In this document: positions 39,001 to 41,433 of the stretch, piece by piece
Layout: each line of letters begins with the position of its first letter
Numbering within the stretch: the first letter of the stretch is position 1
DNA from: Liolophura sinensis
Taxonomy: Eukaryota; Mollusca; Polyplacophora; Chitonida; Chitonidae
Direction: 5' to 3'
DNA length: 64,000 nt
Assembly (NCBI RefSeq): GCF_032854445.1
Contig: NC_088295.1
Coordinates: forward strand, 77,964,028 to 78,028,027
Program-made: the position numbers and the translations under genes
Notes under the pieces: model-generated
Told to the model about the DNA's origin: nothing
Database searches by the model: none
What the model saw: only the letters and a program-made list of their open reading frames with translations

Positions 39001-39976
39001 CGGATGTGGTAATGTAGCAGGACAGTGTTGCCGACCCAAAACCGTGCGCCAAATCCATGCCGAAGTGGTGTGTCCAGATACAAACAGGAAGGTTGTCAAA
39101 GTAAGTCCAAATGAAAATGAAATTTCAGCATCAAATTTATTTGTTTAGTGGACTGTTTTTTTGGTGAGAATTTTTTTGGGTGGGTCTATTGGTGAGAATT
39201 GCCAGAGGCCCATTATAGAATCAGTAAAAATTGGGAAGAACTTGCTGCAAGTAGTTTCACCCAAGTGCAACATATCAGTGTGCTGAAAAACAGAAGAGCA
39301 GTACACCCATTTCACAGCCCGTGGGCTCTAGTTTCTTTTATATGGTAATATGTATGAGTGAAGGAAATCAGACAGAGCCTGAGGGGACCTGATGATGGAA
39401 GCCAGGCAGAGCCTGAGGGAACCTAATGATGCAAGCCAGACAGAGCCAGGGGAGATGGGGTATTGGAGGGAGGGGTTTGTGTGGAAACAAGTACATGATA
39501 CCAGGCAGAGCCTGAGGGGACCTGATGATGGAAGCCAGGCAGAGGCAGGAGGGGATGGGGGTATTGGAGGGAGGTGTGTTTGTGGAAAGGAGTACAGGAA
39601 ATCGGGCACAGTGTGGGGAATGGAGTTGTAGTTAAATCCTAAGTACAGCCTCATTGGTGTTGAGAGCCTGTGGTCCAGAAGCAAAAACATAAAAAATAAA
39701 TGTTTGATTTATGCATCAGGTCAAATATTGACACCTTCCTCATGACCTTACTCTCAGTTTACCCCTTCAATGGAAATGGTGTATCTACGTATATTAATTT
39801 GTTGTGGAGTTGAGCCCTATACATTTACCTGTTGTTCATTTTTCTGCCAGATCCCGCTGATCACAAAATGTGAATGCGATGCATCAGAGGGAGAGAGGAC
39901 CGAAGAGGCCAGCACAACATACCAGGGATACAAGTTCCTCTATGGTCAACTACAATTGTCGGCTGGAGATGAATAA
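1..39976 (+). CDS. Large multi-EGF / Kazal / TSP1 / cystine-knot extracellular protein gene, 3' part, 44 exons
   Basis: Seen: 44 exons with GT-AG borders join in frame from base 1 to a TAA at 39974-39976, giving 2047 residues. Modules in order: end of one EGF; 40 EGF-like modules (exons 2-37; exons 11, 17, 27 and 34 carry two each); FOLN/Kazal (38); FOLN/Kazal split over exons 39-40; TSP1 (41); FOLN/Kazal (42); C-terminal cystine knot (43-44). Every intron from 1 to 42 is phase 1, so each module is a symmetric cassette; the last intron is phase 0. Known: cbEGF strings form Ca-stiffened rods, Kazal/follistatin modules inhibit proteases or bind growth factors, and cystine knots mediate dimerisation. 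Inference: a secreted matrix or cell-surface protein that may form multimers. No membrane segment is visible in this part. The 5' end, start codon and signal peptide lie upstream. I do not recognise a named family with this exact order. Confidence 0.9.
93..335 (+). mobile_element. tRNA-derived SINE, degenerate full-length copy
   Basis: Contains the tRNA-like head (GGCCTCCATGGCTAGC), the degraded box B region around 165, the central CTGGCTTCCTCTC and TTTCCTCCCATTATAATG blocks, the AAATATTCTTGAGCATGG block and an AATAAATAAATAAA tail. The same order recurs at about twenty places in this window. Confidence 0.75.
927..1046 (+). CDS. Exon 2: EGF-like module, not calcium-binding type
   Basis: 40 codons, phase 1-1, after TTACAG and before GTGAGT. 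Cysteine spacing 5-5-5-1-11; it begins GDTPVGC and so lacks the DxNEC calcium motif. The following 709-bp intron shows nothing I recognise. Confidence 0.88.
1756..1899 (+). CDS. Exon 3: calcium-binding EGF module
   Basis: 48 codons, starts DINEC, spacing 8-5-8-1-15, with the Asn-hydroxylation pattern C-x-N-x4-Y-x-C-x-C. The long C5-C6 loop has an N-x-S/T-like NTST. Acceptor TTTCAG, donor GTAATA. The next intron (391 bp) has a 32-bp direct duplication at 2023-2080. Confidence 0.9.
2023..2080 (+). repeat. 32-bp direct duplication in intron 3
   Basis: The block beginning AAGCC(G/A)CCGAGTTAGTC occurs at 2023 and again at 2055, nearly identical over the second copy. Confidence 0.7.
2291..2416 (+). 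CDS. Exon 4: calcium-binding EGF module
   Basis: 42 codons, starts DVNEC, spacing 6-6-8-1-10, hydroxylation pattern present ([12 protein letters not shown]). Donor GAAG|GTAATG. The last 15 bases of the exon and its donor are the first unit of a tandem repeat that runs into the intron. Confidence 0.9.
2402..2548 (+). repeat. 48/49-bp tandem repeat, 3 copies, beginning inside exon 4
   Basis: Units start at 2402 (exon 4 end), 2451 and 2499 with GTGTCT(A/G)CTGTGAAGG or a close variant, followed by TCACATTGTAAC. The third unit keeps an intact GAAG|GTAATT donor at 2514; the second has lost it (GGAG|TTATTA). Confidence 0.75.
2900..3007 (+). CDS. Exon 5: short EGF-like module
   Basis: 36 codons, spacing 3-5-4-1-10, no calcium motif (GRDSEGC). 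The C3-C4 loop is only four residues, the shortest in the series. Acceptor TTGTAG, donor GTGAGG. The 503-bp intron after it shows nothing I recognise. Confidence 0.87.
3511..3624 (+). CDS. Exon 6: EGF-like module
   Basis: 38 codons, AVPKC start, spacing 2-5-9-1-10, non-calcium type, ending EGNGRYC. Acceptor TTTCAG, donor GTATGT. The 888-bp intron that follows contains a dispersed-repeat copy around 3970-4080. Confidence 0.88.
3970..4080 (+). repeat. Dispersed repeat copy A
   Basis: Shares CTTTTGGTGCTGAAA, CTACCTTC, and TTCTGAGATCA...GTAACTCTCA-like blocks, in the same order, with 13918-14035. Family not identified. Confidence 0.5.
4513..4641 (+). CDS. Exon 7: calcium-binding EGF module
   Basis: 43 codons, DVNEC start, spacing 6-5-8-1-10, ends CVPEG. 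The hydroxylation motif is off by one residue ([12 protein letters not shown]), so Asn modification is doubtful. Donor GTAAGA. Confidence 0.9.
4776..5080 (+). repeat. 36-bp minisatellite with ~109-bp higher-order unit, intron 7
   Basis: About 8 units of CCCAGTAATTATATTGACAC followed by CAACAACAAAACACCT. A block of three different units (NYID, DCLD and SCIV variants if translated) is repeated twice, giving a higher-order period. Three frames stay open only because of the repeat composition; it lies between exons 7 and 8 and is intronic. Confidence 0.85.
5190..5340 (+). mobile_element. Second SINE-like element, copy 1
   Basis: A box-B-like GGGTTCAAACCCTG at about 5206 is followed by GGACAGGGAATTGGTAGATTC. 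A related order (ATGGAATTTGTAGATTC) occurs at 21145. This family differs from the common SINE. Confidence 0.5.
5444..5566 (+). CDS. Exon 8: EGF-like module
   Basis: 41 codons, spacing 1-5-7-1-14; C1 and C2 are separated by a single Ser (PCSCGSNG). Non-calcium type with a long C5-C6 loop. Acceptor TGTCAG, donor GTAATT. The 347-bp intron after it shows nothing notable. Confidence 0.87.
5914..6033 (+). CDS. Exon 9: calcium-binding EGF module
   Basis: 40 codons, DLNEC, spacing 5-5-8-1-11, hydroxylation pattern [12 protein letters not shown] with an N-glycosylation sequon NNT. Donor GTAAGC. The following 686-bp intron has no recognised element. Confidence 0.9.
6720..6842 (+). CDS. Exon 10: EGF-like module with an atypical donor
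   Basis: 41 codons, ERNDC start, spacing 4-5-9-1-10. Keeping C6 and phase 1 forces the donor at AGAG|GTTCGT, which matches U1 poorly; the better GTGAGA ten bases upstream would break phase. Just downstream, an 11-bp inverted repeat (ACTGTGGGCTT at 6865, AAGCCCACAGT at 6899) could form a hairpin. The intron is 480 bp with a T tract at 7020. Confidence 0.82.
7323..7571 (+). CDS. Exon 11: two EGF modules in one exon
   Basis: 83 codons. The first module (DIPDC, spacing 5-5-9-1-10) is non-calcium; the second (DVNEC, 7-5-8-1-10) is calcium-binding. They are joined without an intron, so an intron between modules was probably lost. Donor GTAAGA; 364-bp intron without features. Confidence 0.92.
7936..8058 (+). 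CDS. Exon 12: calcium-binding EGF module
   Basis: 41 codons, EINEC start, spacing 6-5-8-1-10, hydroxylation pattern [12 protein letters not shown]. Acceptor TTGTAG, donor CCT|GTAAGT. Confidence 0.9.
8526..8730 (+). repeat. 53-bp tandem repeat, 4 units, last unit spans the exon 13 acceptor
   Basis: AGGATACAGT at 8526, AGGATGCAGT at 8579, AGGCTGCAGT at 8632 and the exonic AGGTTGCACT at 8685 are each exactly 53 bases apart. The intronic units align without gaps to the acceptor region of exon 13, with ATCTACGTG where the exon unit has ATTTTCAGTG. Confidence 0.85.
8678..8797 (+). CDS. Exon 13: EGF-like module
   Basis: 40 codons, LKPGC start, spacing 5-5-8-1-10, non-calcium type. Acceptor TTTTCAG, donor GTAAGT. 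Its first ~40 bases form the last unit of the 53-bp array. The next intron is only 257 bp. Confidence 0.9.
9055..9195 (+). CDS. Exon 14: calcium-binding EGF module
   Basis: 47 codons, KLNEC start, spacing 7-7-8-1-13, Asp form of the hydroxylation pattern ([12 protein letters not shown]). Acceptor TTCTAG, donor GTGAGA. Confidence 0.89.
9258..9415 (+). mobile_element. SINE, internal fragment
   Basis: Starts at CCTCTCACCAATGTGGTCGC, includes the box B GTGAGTTCAAGTCC and the TTTCCTCCCACCATAACG block, and stops before the usual tail. The rest of this 1238-bp intron (to 10433) shows no recognised element. Confidence 0.8.
10434..10562 (+). CDS. Exon 15: calcium-binding EGF module
   Basis: 43 codons, DLNEC, spacing 7-5-8-1-11, hydroxylation pattern [12 protein letters not shown]. 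Acceptor TTTCAG, donor GTGGGT. The 628-bp intron after it has no recognised element. Confidence 0.91.
11191..11316 (+). CDS. Exon 16: calcium-binding EGF module
   Basis: 42 codons, DVNEC, spacing 7-5-8-1-10, pattern [12 protein letters not shown]. Acceptor TTGCAG, donor GTGAGC. 507-bp intron without recognised features. Confidence 0.91.
11824..12066 (+). CDS. Exon 17: two calcium-binding EGF modules
   Basis: 81 codons: DDNEC module then DEDEC module, both with the hydroxylation pattern ([12 protein letters not shown] and [12 protein letters not shown]). Acceptor GGCTAG, donor GTAAGT. In the following 588-bp intron a short direct repeat (ACTGTGATATCTGAAT) lies near 12240. Confidence 0.92.
12655..12777 (+). 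CDS. Exon 18: EGF-like module
   Basis: 41 codons, KINPC start (calcium motif degenerate), spacing 6-5-8-1-11, sequon NAS after C2. The acceptor follows a long T tract (CTACAG); donor GTAAGT; the next intron (371 bp) is empty. Confidence 0.88.
13149..13274 (+). CDS. Exon 19: EGF-like module
   Basis: 42 codons, STDEC start, spacing 7-5-8-1-11, Asp hydroxylation pattern [12 protein letters not shown]. Acceptor TTGTAG, donor GTGAGT. Confidence 0.89.
13431..13866 (+). repeat. 54-bp minisatellite, ~8 units, intron 19
   Basis: Unit is AGCTGATGCTACATATATAT, TGTTTTTGTTGGCCAAGTTT, ATACACCTTTTTTT. The period is a multiple of three, so both strands stay open for more than 130 codons, but it lies between exons 19 and 20. 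Every junction reads CCTTTTTTTAG|CTG, a strong 3' splice-site look-alike. Confidence 0.92.
13918..14035 (+). repeat. Dispersed repeat copy B
   Basis: Matches 3970-4080 in order and orientation (CTTTTGGTGCTGAAACC, TTACCTTCCATC, CCTTCTGAGATCAATG, AACTCTCAAAAC). Confidence 0.5.
14279..14422 (+). CDS. Exon 20: calcium-binding EGF module
   Basis: 48 codons, DIDEC, a long C1-C2 loop of 11 residues ([11 protein letters not shown]), pattern [12 protein letters not shown]. Acceptor CTTCAG, donor AAA|GTAAGA. The next intron (2519 bp) is the longest in the gene. It holds a SINE 3' half and a dispersed repeat; I looked for and did not find another EGF exon in it. Confidence 0.91.
14464..14623 (+). mobile_element. 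SINE, 3' part
   Basis: Begins GAAGGTCTGCCGGCAACCTG, has TTTCCTCCCACCATAATGCT, GTGAAATATTCTTGAGTACG and ends AATAAATAAATAAA. The tRNA head is missing. Confidence 0.85.
16420..16595 (+). repeat. Dispersed repeat, inverted partner of 19790-19985
   Basis: GTCACACCAGGCAAAGTGGAAGGGACAG-like and TTTAGGAAAGCAATTCAGAC blocks match the reverse complement of 19790-19985. Possibly one mobile family; ends not defined. Confidence 0.5.
16942..17064 (+). CDS. Exon 21: EGF-like module
   Basis: 41 codons, RIDLC start, spacing 6-5-8-1-10, ends EGDGLLC. Acceptor TATCAG, donor GTAGGG. Confidence 0.88.
17315..17935 (+). repeat. 55-bp minisatellite, ~11 units, intron 21
   Basis: Unit GGCACCTCAGACAAACCACT, GTCAGGCTGGTGCTACACTA, CTGGAATACCTGTAA. 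Spacing of GGCAC between 17446 and 17501 is 55. Most units carry ACCT|GTAAGG, a donor-like sequence. Confidence 0.88.
18091..18210 (+). CDS. Exon 22: calcium-binding EGF module
   Basis: 40 codons, DIDEC, spacing 5-5-8-1-10, pattern [12 protein letters not shown] with sequon NNT. Acceptor TTACAG, donor GTAAGT. Confidence 0.91.
18305..18560 (+). mobile_element. SINE, near full length
   Basis: Head GGCCTCCATGGCAGGGGAGA, then CCAGCGTGGCACAATGACCC, box B GTGAGTTCAAGTCC, TTTCTTCCCAATATAATG and an AATAAATAAAT tail. About 250 bp, inside the 573-bp intron 22. Confidence 0.85.
18784..18906 (+). CDS. Exon 23: calcium-binding EGF module
   Basis: 41 codons, DENEC, spacing 5-5-8-1-10, pattern [12 protein letters not shown]. 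Acceptor TTGTAG, donor GTAAGG. 673-bp intron without recognised features. Confidence 0.91.
19580..19696 (+). CDS. Exon 24: calcium-binding EGF module
   Basis: 39 codons, DINEC, spacing 4-5-8-1-9, pattern [12 protein letters not shown]. The C5-C6 loop reads [10 protein letters not shown], without the usual G-[FY]. Acceptor TTCCAG, weak donor GTTTGT. Confidence 0.88.
19790..19985 (-). repeat. Dispersed repeat, inverted partner of 16420-16595
   Basis: Reverse complement shows GTCACAGCAGGCAAAAATGG and TTTAGGAAAGAAATTCAGAC, matching the other copy closely. Confidence 0.5.
20276..20550 (+). mobile_element. SINE, full-length tRNA-derived copy
   Basis: The best-preserved copy. Box A region GGCCAAGGTGGTTAGCGTGC, box B GTGAGTTCAAGTCC, body with TCTGGCCGTATGTGG and GGTCTGCCAGCAAC, then TTGAATATTCTTGAGTATGG and an AATAAATAA tail. 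The head resembles a Ser/Leu-type tRNA. Confidence 0.9.
20714..20842 (+). CDS. Exon 25: EGF-like module
   Basis: 43 codons, DVLTC start, spacing 7-5-8-1-11, sequon NAS, ends EGNPDIGC. Acceptor TTGCAG, donor GTGAGG. Confidence 0.88.
21087..21330 (+). mobile_element. Second SINE-like element, copy 2
   Basis: tRNA-like head GTGTGGCCCAGTGGTTCGGT, then ATGGAATTTGTAGATTC shared with the element at 5190, and GGTTTTCTCCGGGCACTCC with TTTCCTCC near the 3' end. Confidence 0.55.
21671..21787 (+). CDS. Exon 26: calcium-binding EGF module
   Basis: 39 codons, DLEEC, spacing 4-5-8-1-9, pattern [12 protein letters not shown]. Acceptor TTTCAG, donor GTATAT. The 1193-bp intron after it has no recognised element. 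Confidence 0.9.
22981..23217 (+). CDS. Exon 27: two EGF modules, tightly fused
   Basis: 79 codons. DIDEC module (pattern [12 protein letters not shown]) whose short C5-C6 loop ends GGNPC, then after Ala-Pro a VNEC module (LSAPC...[12 protein letters not shown]). Only two residues lie between C6 and VNEC. Acceptor TTGTAG, donor GTAATT. Confidence 0.91.
23880..24046 (+). mobile_element. SINE, degenerate 3' part
   Basis: Recognisable CAGGCTCTGCTTTGTTGCCT, ACAATATTCTTGAAGACTGC, AAACATCAGTCAATGAAATAAA. Diverged, hence old. Lies in the 936-bp intron 27. Confidence 0.6.
24154..24282 (+). CDS. Exon 28: calcium-binding EGF module
   Basis: 43 codons, DVDEC, spacing 4-6-8-1-12, pattern [12 protein letters not shown]. 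Acceptor TGTCAG, donor GTAAGT. Confidence 0.91.
24935..25100 (+). mobile_element. SINE, degenerate 3' part
   Basis: CCACTTCCTCTCTGGTCGTA, GAAGGCCTGACGGCAACC, GGTTTCTCCCAAACC and TACTAATCAAATAAAAAG follow the SINE order. Inside the 897-bp intron 28. Confidence 0.65.
25180..25296 (+). CDS. Exon 29: calcium-binding EGF module
   Basis: 39 codons, DINEC, spacing 4-5-8-1-9, pattern [12 protein letters not shown]. Acceptor TTTCAG, donor AAA|GTAAGA. Confidence 0.91.
26190..26290 (+). mobile_element. SINE, very degenerate fragment
   Basis: GTGCGAAGG, CCTGTAACCTGCGGGTTTC and AAAACACCATTCAAATAAA match the SINE 3' half. The remainder of this 1117-bp intron 29 shows no recognised element. Confidence 0.45.
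26414..26527 (+). CDS. Exon 30: calcium-binding EGF module
   Basis: 38 codons, NIDEC across the splice, spacing 4-4-8-1-10, Asp pattern [12 protein letters not shown]. Acceptor TTACAG, donor GTAAGT. Confidence 0.9.
27236..27512 (+). mobile_element. SINE, full-length copy
   Basis: Head CATAGCCGAGGTGGTTAGCA, AATGACCCAGGAGCCTC, TCAAGTCCAGGTCATGCTGG, TTTCCTCCCACCATAATAC, GAAATATTCTTGAGTATGGA and an AATAAGTTAATAAATCA tail. Lies in the 1155-bp intron 30. Confidence 0.88.
27683..27808 (+). CDS. Exon 31: calcium-binding EGF module
   Basis: 42 codons, DVNEC, spacing 7-5-8-1-11, pattern [12 protein letters not shown]. Acceptor AAACAG (weak pyrimidine tract), donor CC|GTAAGT. Confidence 0.9.
28690..29355 (+). 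repeat. CT-rich degenerate tandem repeat, intron 31
   Basis: Variations of CTTCCTCTCACTGTGGT every ~15-20 bases, then ~90-bp longer units from 29165 starting TACTATGTATATGTCCTGTC (29174, 29264, degenerate at 29328). One strand stays open for 193 codons because of the composition. The remainder of the 1632-bp intron (27809-28690) shows nothing recognised. Confidence 0.75.
29441..29557 (+). CDS. Exon 32: EGF-like module
   Basis: 39 codons, PIDPC start, spacing 4-7-8-1-8, non-calcium type, ends EGIGC as in laminin/Notch-like loops. Acceptor GCACAG, donor GTATTC. The 496-bp intron after it shows nothing recognised. Confidence 0.87.
30054..30173 (+). CDS. Exon 33: calcium-binding EGF module
   Basis: 40 codons, DIDEC, spacing 6-4-8-1-10, pattern [13 protein letters not shown]5-C6 loop [10 protein letters not shown] with Trp in place of the usual aromatic. 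Acceptor TTTCAG, donor GTAAGT. Confidence 0.9.
30454..30708 (+). CDS. Exon 34: two calcium-binding EGF modules
   Basis: 85 codons. DIDEC module with an extended C1-C2 loop ([11 protein letters not shown]), then DRDEC module; hydroxylation patterns [12 protein letters not shown] and [12 protein letters not shown]. Acceptor GGACAG, donor GTGGGT. Confidence 0.92.
30860..31175 (+). repeat. 51-bp minisatellite, ~6 units, intron 34
   Basis: Unit CAATGGCTTGTGCTAAAAAC, AGACACCAGTTGTTGCACAC, AATGCGTTGCC. A multiple of three, so one frame on each strand stays open. It lies between exons 34 and 35. Confidence 0.88.
31463..31591 (+). CDS. Exon 35: calcium-binding EGF module
   Basis: 43 codons, DDNEC, spacing 6-7-8-1-10, pattern [12 protein letters not shown]. 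Acceptor TTTTAG, donor GTAAGT. Confidence 0.9.
32255..32385 (+). mobile_element. SINE, 3' part
   Basis: GGCGGAAACCTGTGAATGAT, CTCCCAAGGTTCTTCCCAGT, GTATTCTTGAGTACAGTG and an AATAAGTAAATAAATAA tail. Lies in the 895-bp intron 35. Confidence 0.75.
32487..32609 (+). CDS. Exon 36: calcium-binding EGF module
   Basis: 41 codons, DINEC, spacing 6-5-8-1-10, pattern [12 protein letters not shown]. Acceptor TTTCAG, donor GTAAAT. The 613-bp intron that follows has a duplicated AAACTGGCTTAATTTCCTGA block at 33035-33120. Confidence 0.91.
33030..33125 (+). repeat. Short direct duplications in intron 36
   Basis: TTTTAAACTGGCTTAATTTC occurs at about 33030 and 33077; TTTCCTGAGGGTTA is then repeated immediately. 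Confidence 0.7.
33223..33345 (+). CDS. Exon 37: calcium-binding EGF module (last EGF)
   Basis: 41 codons, DINEC, spacing 6-5-8-1-10, pattern [12 protein letters not shown]. Acceptor TTGCAG, donor GTAAGC. It is the last EGF before the follistatin-like region. Confidence 0.91.
33845..34040 (+). repeat. 22-bp minisatellite, ~9 units, intron 37
   Basis: Unit TGTACACATATGCTACTCAA plus CC, with substitutions; some units show the ACATGTA palindrome. Elsewhere in this 897-bp intron I see nothing. Confidence 0.85.
34243..34458 (+). CDS. Exon 38: follistatin/Kazal module 1
   Basis: 72 codons. FOLN-like half ([14 protein letters not shown]...CDCKC) followed by a Kazal-type core with [13 protein letters not shown], then AACALDKDI and a final DGPC. 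VCGSD.LTY is the Kazal signature. Acceptor TTACAG, donor GTAAGA. Follistatin modules bind TGF-beta-family ligands or heparin; Kazal cores inhibit serine proteases. Which applies here is unknown. 531-bp intron, no features. Confidence 0.88.
34990..35100 (+). CDS. Exon 39: follistatin/Kazal module 2, first half
   Basis: 37 codons: [17 protein letters not shown]...[16 protein letters not shown], a FOLN (EGF-like hairpin) half. The Kazal core continues in exon 40. Acceptor TTTTAG, donor GTGAGT. 484-bp intron, no features. Confidence 0.85.
35585..35707 (+). CDS. Exon 40: follistatin/Kazal module 2, second half
   Basis: 41 codons: [22 protein letters not shown]...YGACPGDTG, the Kazal core with the C-x6-aromatic-x3-C spacing and a terminal YGAC. 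The usual VCGSDG is changed to LCTNKN, so the inhibitory-loop neighbourhood is altered. Acceptor TTTTAG, donor GTAACA. Confidence 0.85.
36237..36346 (+). mobile_element. SINE, 3' fragment
   Basis: TTTCCTTCCACCATAACG, GCCGCCGTTGTATAAGTGAA, TAAAACACTAATCAGATAAATAAA. The remainder of this 892-bp intron 40 shows nothing recognised. Confidence 0.75.
36600..36755 (+). CDS. Exon 41: thrombospondin type 1 module
   Basis: 52 codons: [28 protein letters not shown]..., [15 protein letters not shown]. The [11 protein letters not shown] core with six cysteines and the K/R-rich strand is diagnostic of TSP1. Only one Trp is kept (GPWSPC), in a C-mannosylation-like W-x-x-C context. Acceptor TTGCAG, donor GTTAGT. 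761-bp intron, no recognised element. Confidence 0.93.
37517..37735 (+). CDS. Exon 42: follistatin/Kazal module 3
   Basis: 73 codons: FOLN half ([27 protein letters not shown]) then Kazal core ([32 protein letters not shown]). The insertion between VCAK and TY is longer than in a typical core. Acceptor GGCAG, donor GTAAGT. The following 1153-bp intron has a G-rich stretch at 38034-38100 on the sense strand. Confidence 0.88.
38889..39100 (+). CDS. Exon 43: C-terminal cystine knot, first part
   Basis: About 70 codons plus two bases. Cysteines in the order C...C...CSGGCG...CCRP...VVC. CSGGCG followed by GQCCRPK is the cystine-knot core seen at the C termini of mucins, VWF, Slit and related proteins. 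Ends phase 0 at AAA|GTAAGT, unlike every upstream intron. Acceptor TTGCAG. Confidence 0.9.
39365..39605 (+). repeat. Purine-rich tandem duplication (~117 bp), intron 43
   Basis: CAGAGCCTGAGGGGACCTGA and GGGTATTGGAGGGAGG recur; two large units, each with inner ~36-bp repeats. A frame on the sense strand is open for 79 codons only by composition. Confidence 0.7.
39851..39976 (+). CDS. Exon 44: cystine knot end and C terminus
   Basis: 42 codons including [23 protein letters not shown] completes the knot with its final C-x-C, then about 29 residues of hydrophilic tail end in SAGDE. Acceptor TGCCAG. An AATAAA overlaps the stop codon; a better-placed one follows at 40050. Confidence 0.9.
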   Translation: MPLITKCECDASEGERTEEASTTYQGYKFLYGQLQLSAGDE

Positions 39977-40049
39977 ATTAATTCTGAATGTTACTTATGT
40001 GCAATATAAATGTATGTGCACTGTTTCTAGAGTCATACTATGTTAGTTA

Positions 40050-40055
40050 AATAAA
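40050..40055 (+). promoter_or_regulatory. Candidate poly(A) signal of the EGF/cystine-knot gene
   Basis: AATAAA 74 bases after the stop codon, followed within 50 bases by GT-rich sequence (GTGTTTGTGATTG). This would give a 3' UTR of roughly 100 bases. Confidence 0.6.
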
Positions 40056-40117
40056 CACATTTTGGGTGATTCCCACTGCACAGTATATGGTGTTTGTGAT
40101 TGATTTTAGTGTCTTTG

Positions 40118-40182
40118 TTTTTATTTATTGCATTGATTGGTGTTTTATGTTGTTCTTGAAAATATTTCGCTTACAGCTCTTT
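40118..40182 (-). mobile_element. SINE tail fragment
   Basis: Reverse complement reads AAATATTTTCAAGAACAAC, AAACACCAATCAATGCAATA, matching the SINE 3' end. A T tract follows at 40180. Confidence 0.55.
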
Positions 40183-40261
40183 TTTTTTTTTTTTTAAAAG
40201 TCCCTTACCAATGCACACTGAAAAATGCCTTGCATGAGATTTTCCTTGCAGTTTCACACAT

Positions 40262-40622
40262 AATGTATTTAGTGATTTGACTGGTGTGTTATTTCATACT
40301 CGGTAGTATTTCACTTATACATTGGTAGCTAATGTTTTGCGTGAGGAAACACAAACATCCACAGACTGCTGGCAAGCCATCCTATGTACGAACAGAGAAA
40401 CCAGCAGGAGCTGAACTTACTCACGGAGACTGCATTGGTGTGAGGCATGGATAGTTGTTCATTGCTGAACACAAGAATTCTGACTTTTACAATGGCAGTC
40501 ATTTTTATGGGTGGAGTTCTGACCTTTGGCAAACTTTCCCACATGTGACCAACAGTTCTGCACACCAAACTGCGTTCAGGTGATAGAGTGGCAAGCGTCT
40601 TAACCACTCGGCCATGGTCTGC
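40262..40622 (-). mobile_element. SINE, full-length but diverged and enlarged
   Basis: On the minus strand the head at 40622-40580 reads ATGGCCGAGTGGTTAAGACG, the box B region lies near 40425, and the tail near 40300 reads GTATAAGTGAAATACTACCG. About 120 extra bases separate head and box B region compared with other copies. Confidence 0.65.
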
Positions 40623-40999
40623 TTCAGTAGATATAAACTGGATGCTTGTACATCAGCATACCCGTACATACCTTAATCACCTGCATGACACCGTTACCCG
40701 CAACATTAGTAGCTTACATACATCACCACAACACGCTGATGCCATAACAGTGTCTGTTCCTAATGCCCAAATGGTAGCTTGTAAAACTCCTTGGGCCCTT
40801 TACCAGTAGGTGCATATCTTATGTACCCAACATTTTTGTTCCTTCCTGTAGCACATTACACTTTTTGGTGTATTGTAGGCAGTAAACAAGCTCTGCAGCA
40901 TATTTGCAGAAATGATGTCTGTGCCGATCATTTGTCTTCAATTTCCAGCTTATTTATAATGCTGGCTCACCAGTTATGACATCCCGTCGACATTTTACT

Positions 41000-41230
41000 T
41001 ACATCAGACACCAGAATGCACCTACAGTACACAGACACCAGACATGGCAACCCACCCACATTATACCAACACCAAACATGATACCCATTCACTATACACT
41101 GACACCACACATGACAATCCAACTACCGTACACAGACACCAGACACAACACCCTACTCACAGTACACTGACACCTGACATAACAACTCACCCACCGTACA
41201 CTGACACCTGACATGACAACCACCCACTGA
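41000..41230 (+). repeat. ~34-bp tandem repeat, 6-7 units
   Basis: Units of the form GTACACTGACACCTGACATG followed by ACAACTCACCCACC. It is separated from the 31-bp satellite by a copy of a local segmental duplication. Confidence 0.75.
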
Positions 41231-41235
41231 ATAAC

Positions 41236-41425
41236 AACTGAAATCCTAAAATGTCAAGCCATTCTAATATGAAAACACCGGTCAAGCCAGGCAAGCATTG
41301 TGCTTTTGCAAATATCGCAAACAGATGCAACCCTGAAATGTCCTAACAGCTGAATCATGTAATGTCCAGCTAGGCTGATATGAATAACAGCGGAAATCAT
41401 GTAATATCGACATGAATTACTCACA
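41236..41425 (+). repeat. Segmental duplication, copy 1 (partner 43735-44000)
   Basis: ACACCGGTCAAGCCAGGCAA, GCATTGTGCTTTTGCAAATA and AACCCTGAAATGTCCT occur in the same order in both places, ending in ACATGAATTACTC. Confidence 0.85.
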
Positions 41426-41433
41426 CAAAAAAA

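Noticed and set aside
40580-40622. Possible tRNA-Ser gene on the minus strand
   Set aside because: Only the 5' (box A) half is tRNA-like; the sequence continues as a SINE body and no acceptor stem or proper T arm follows.
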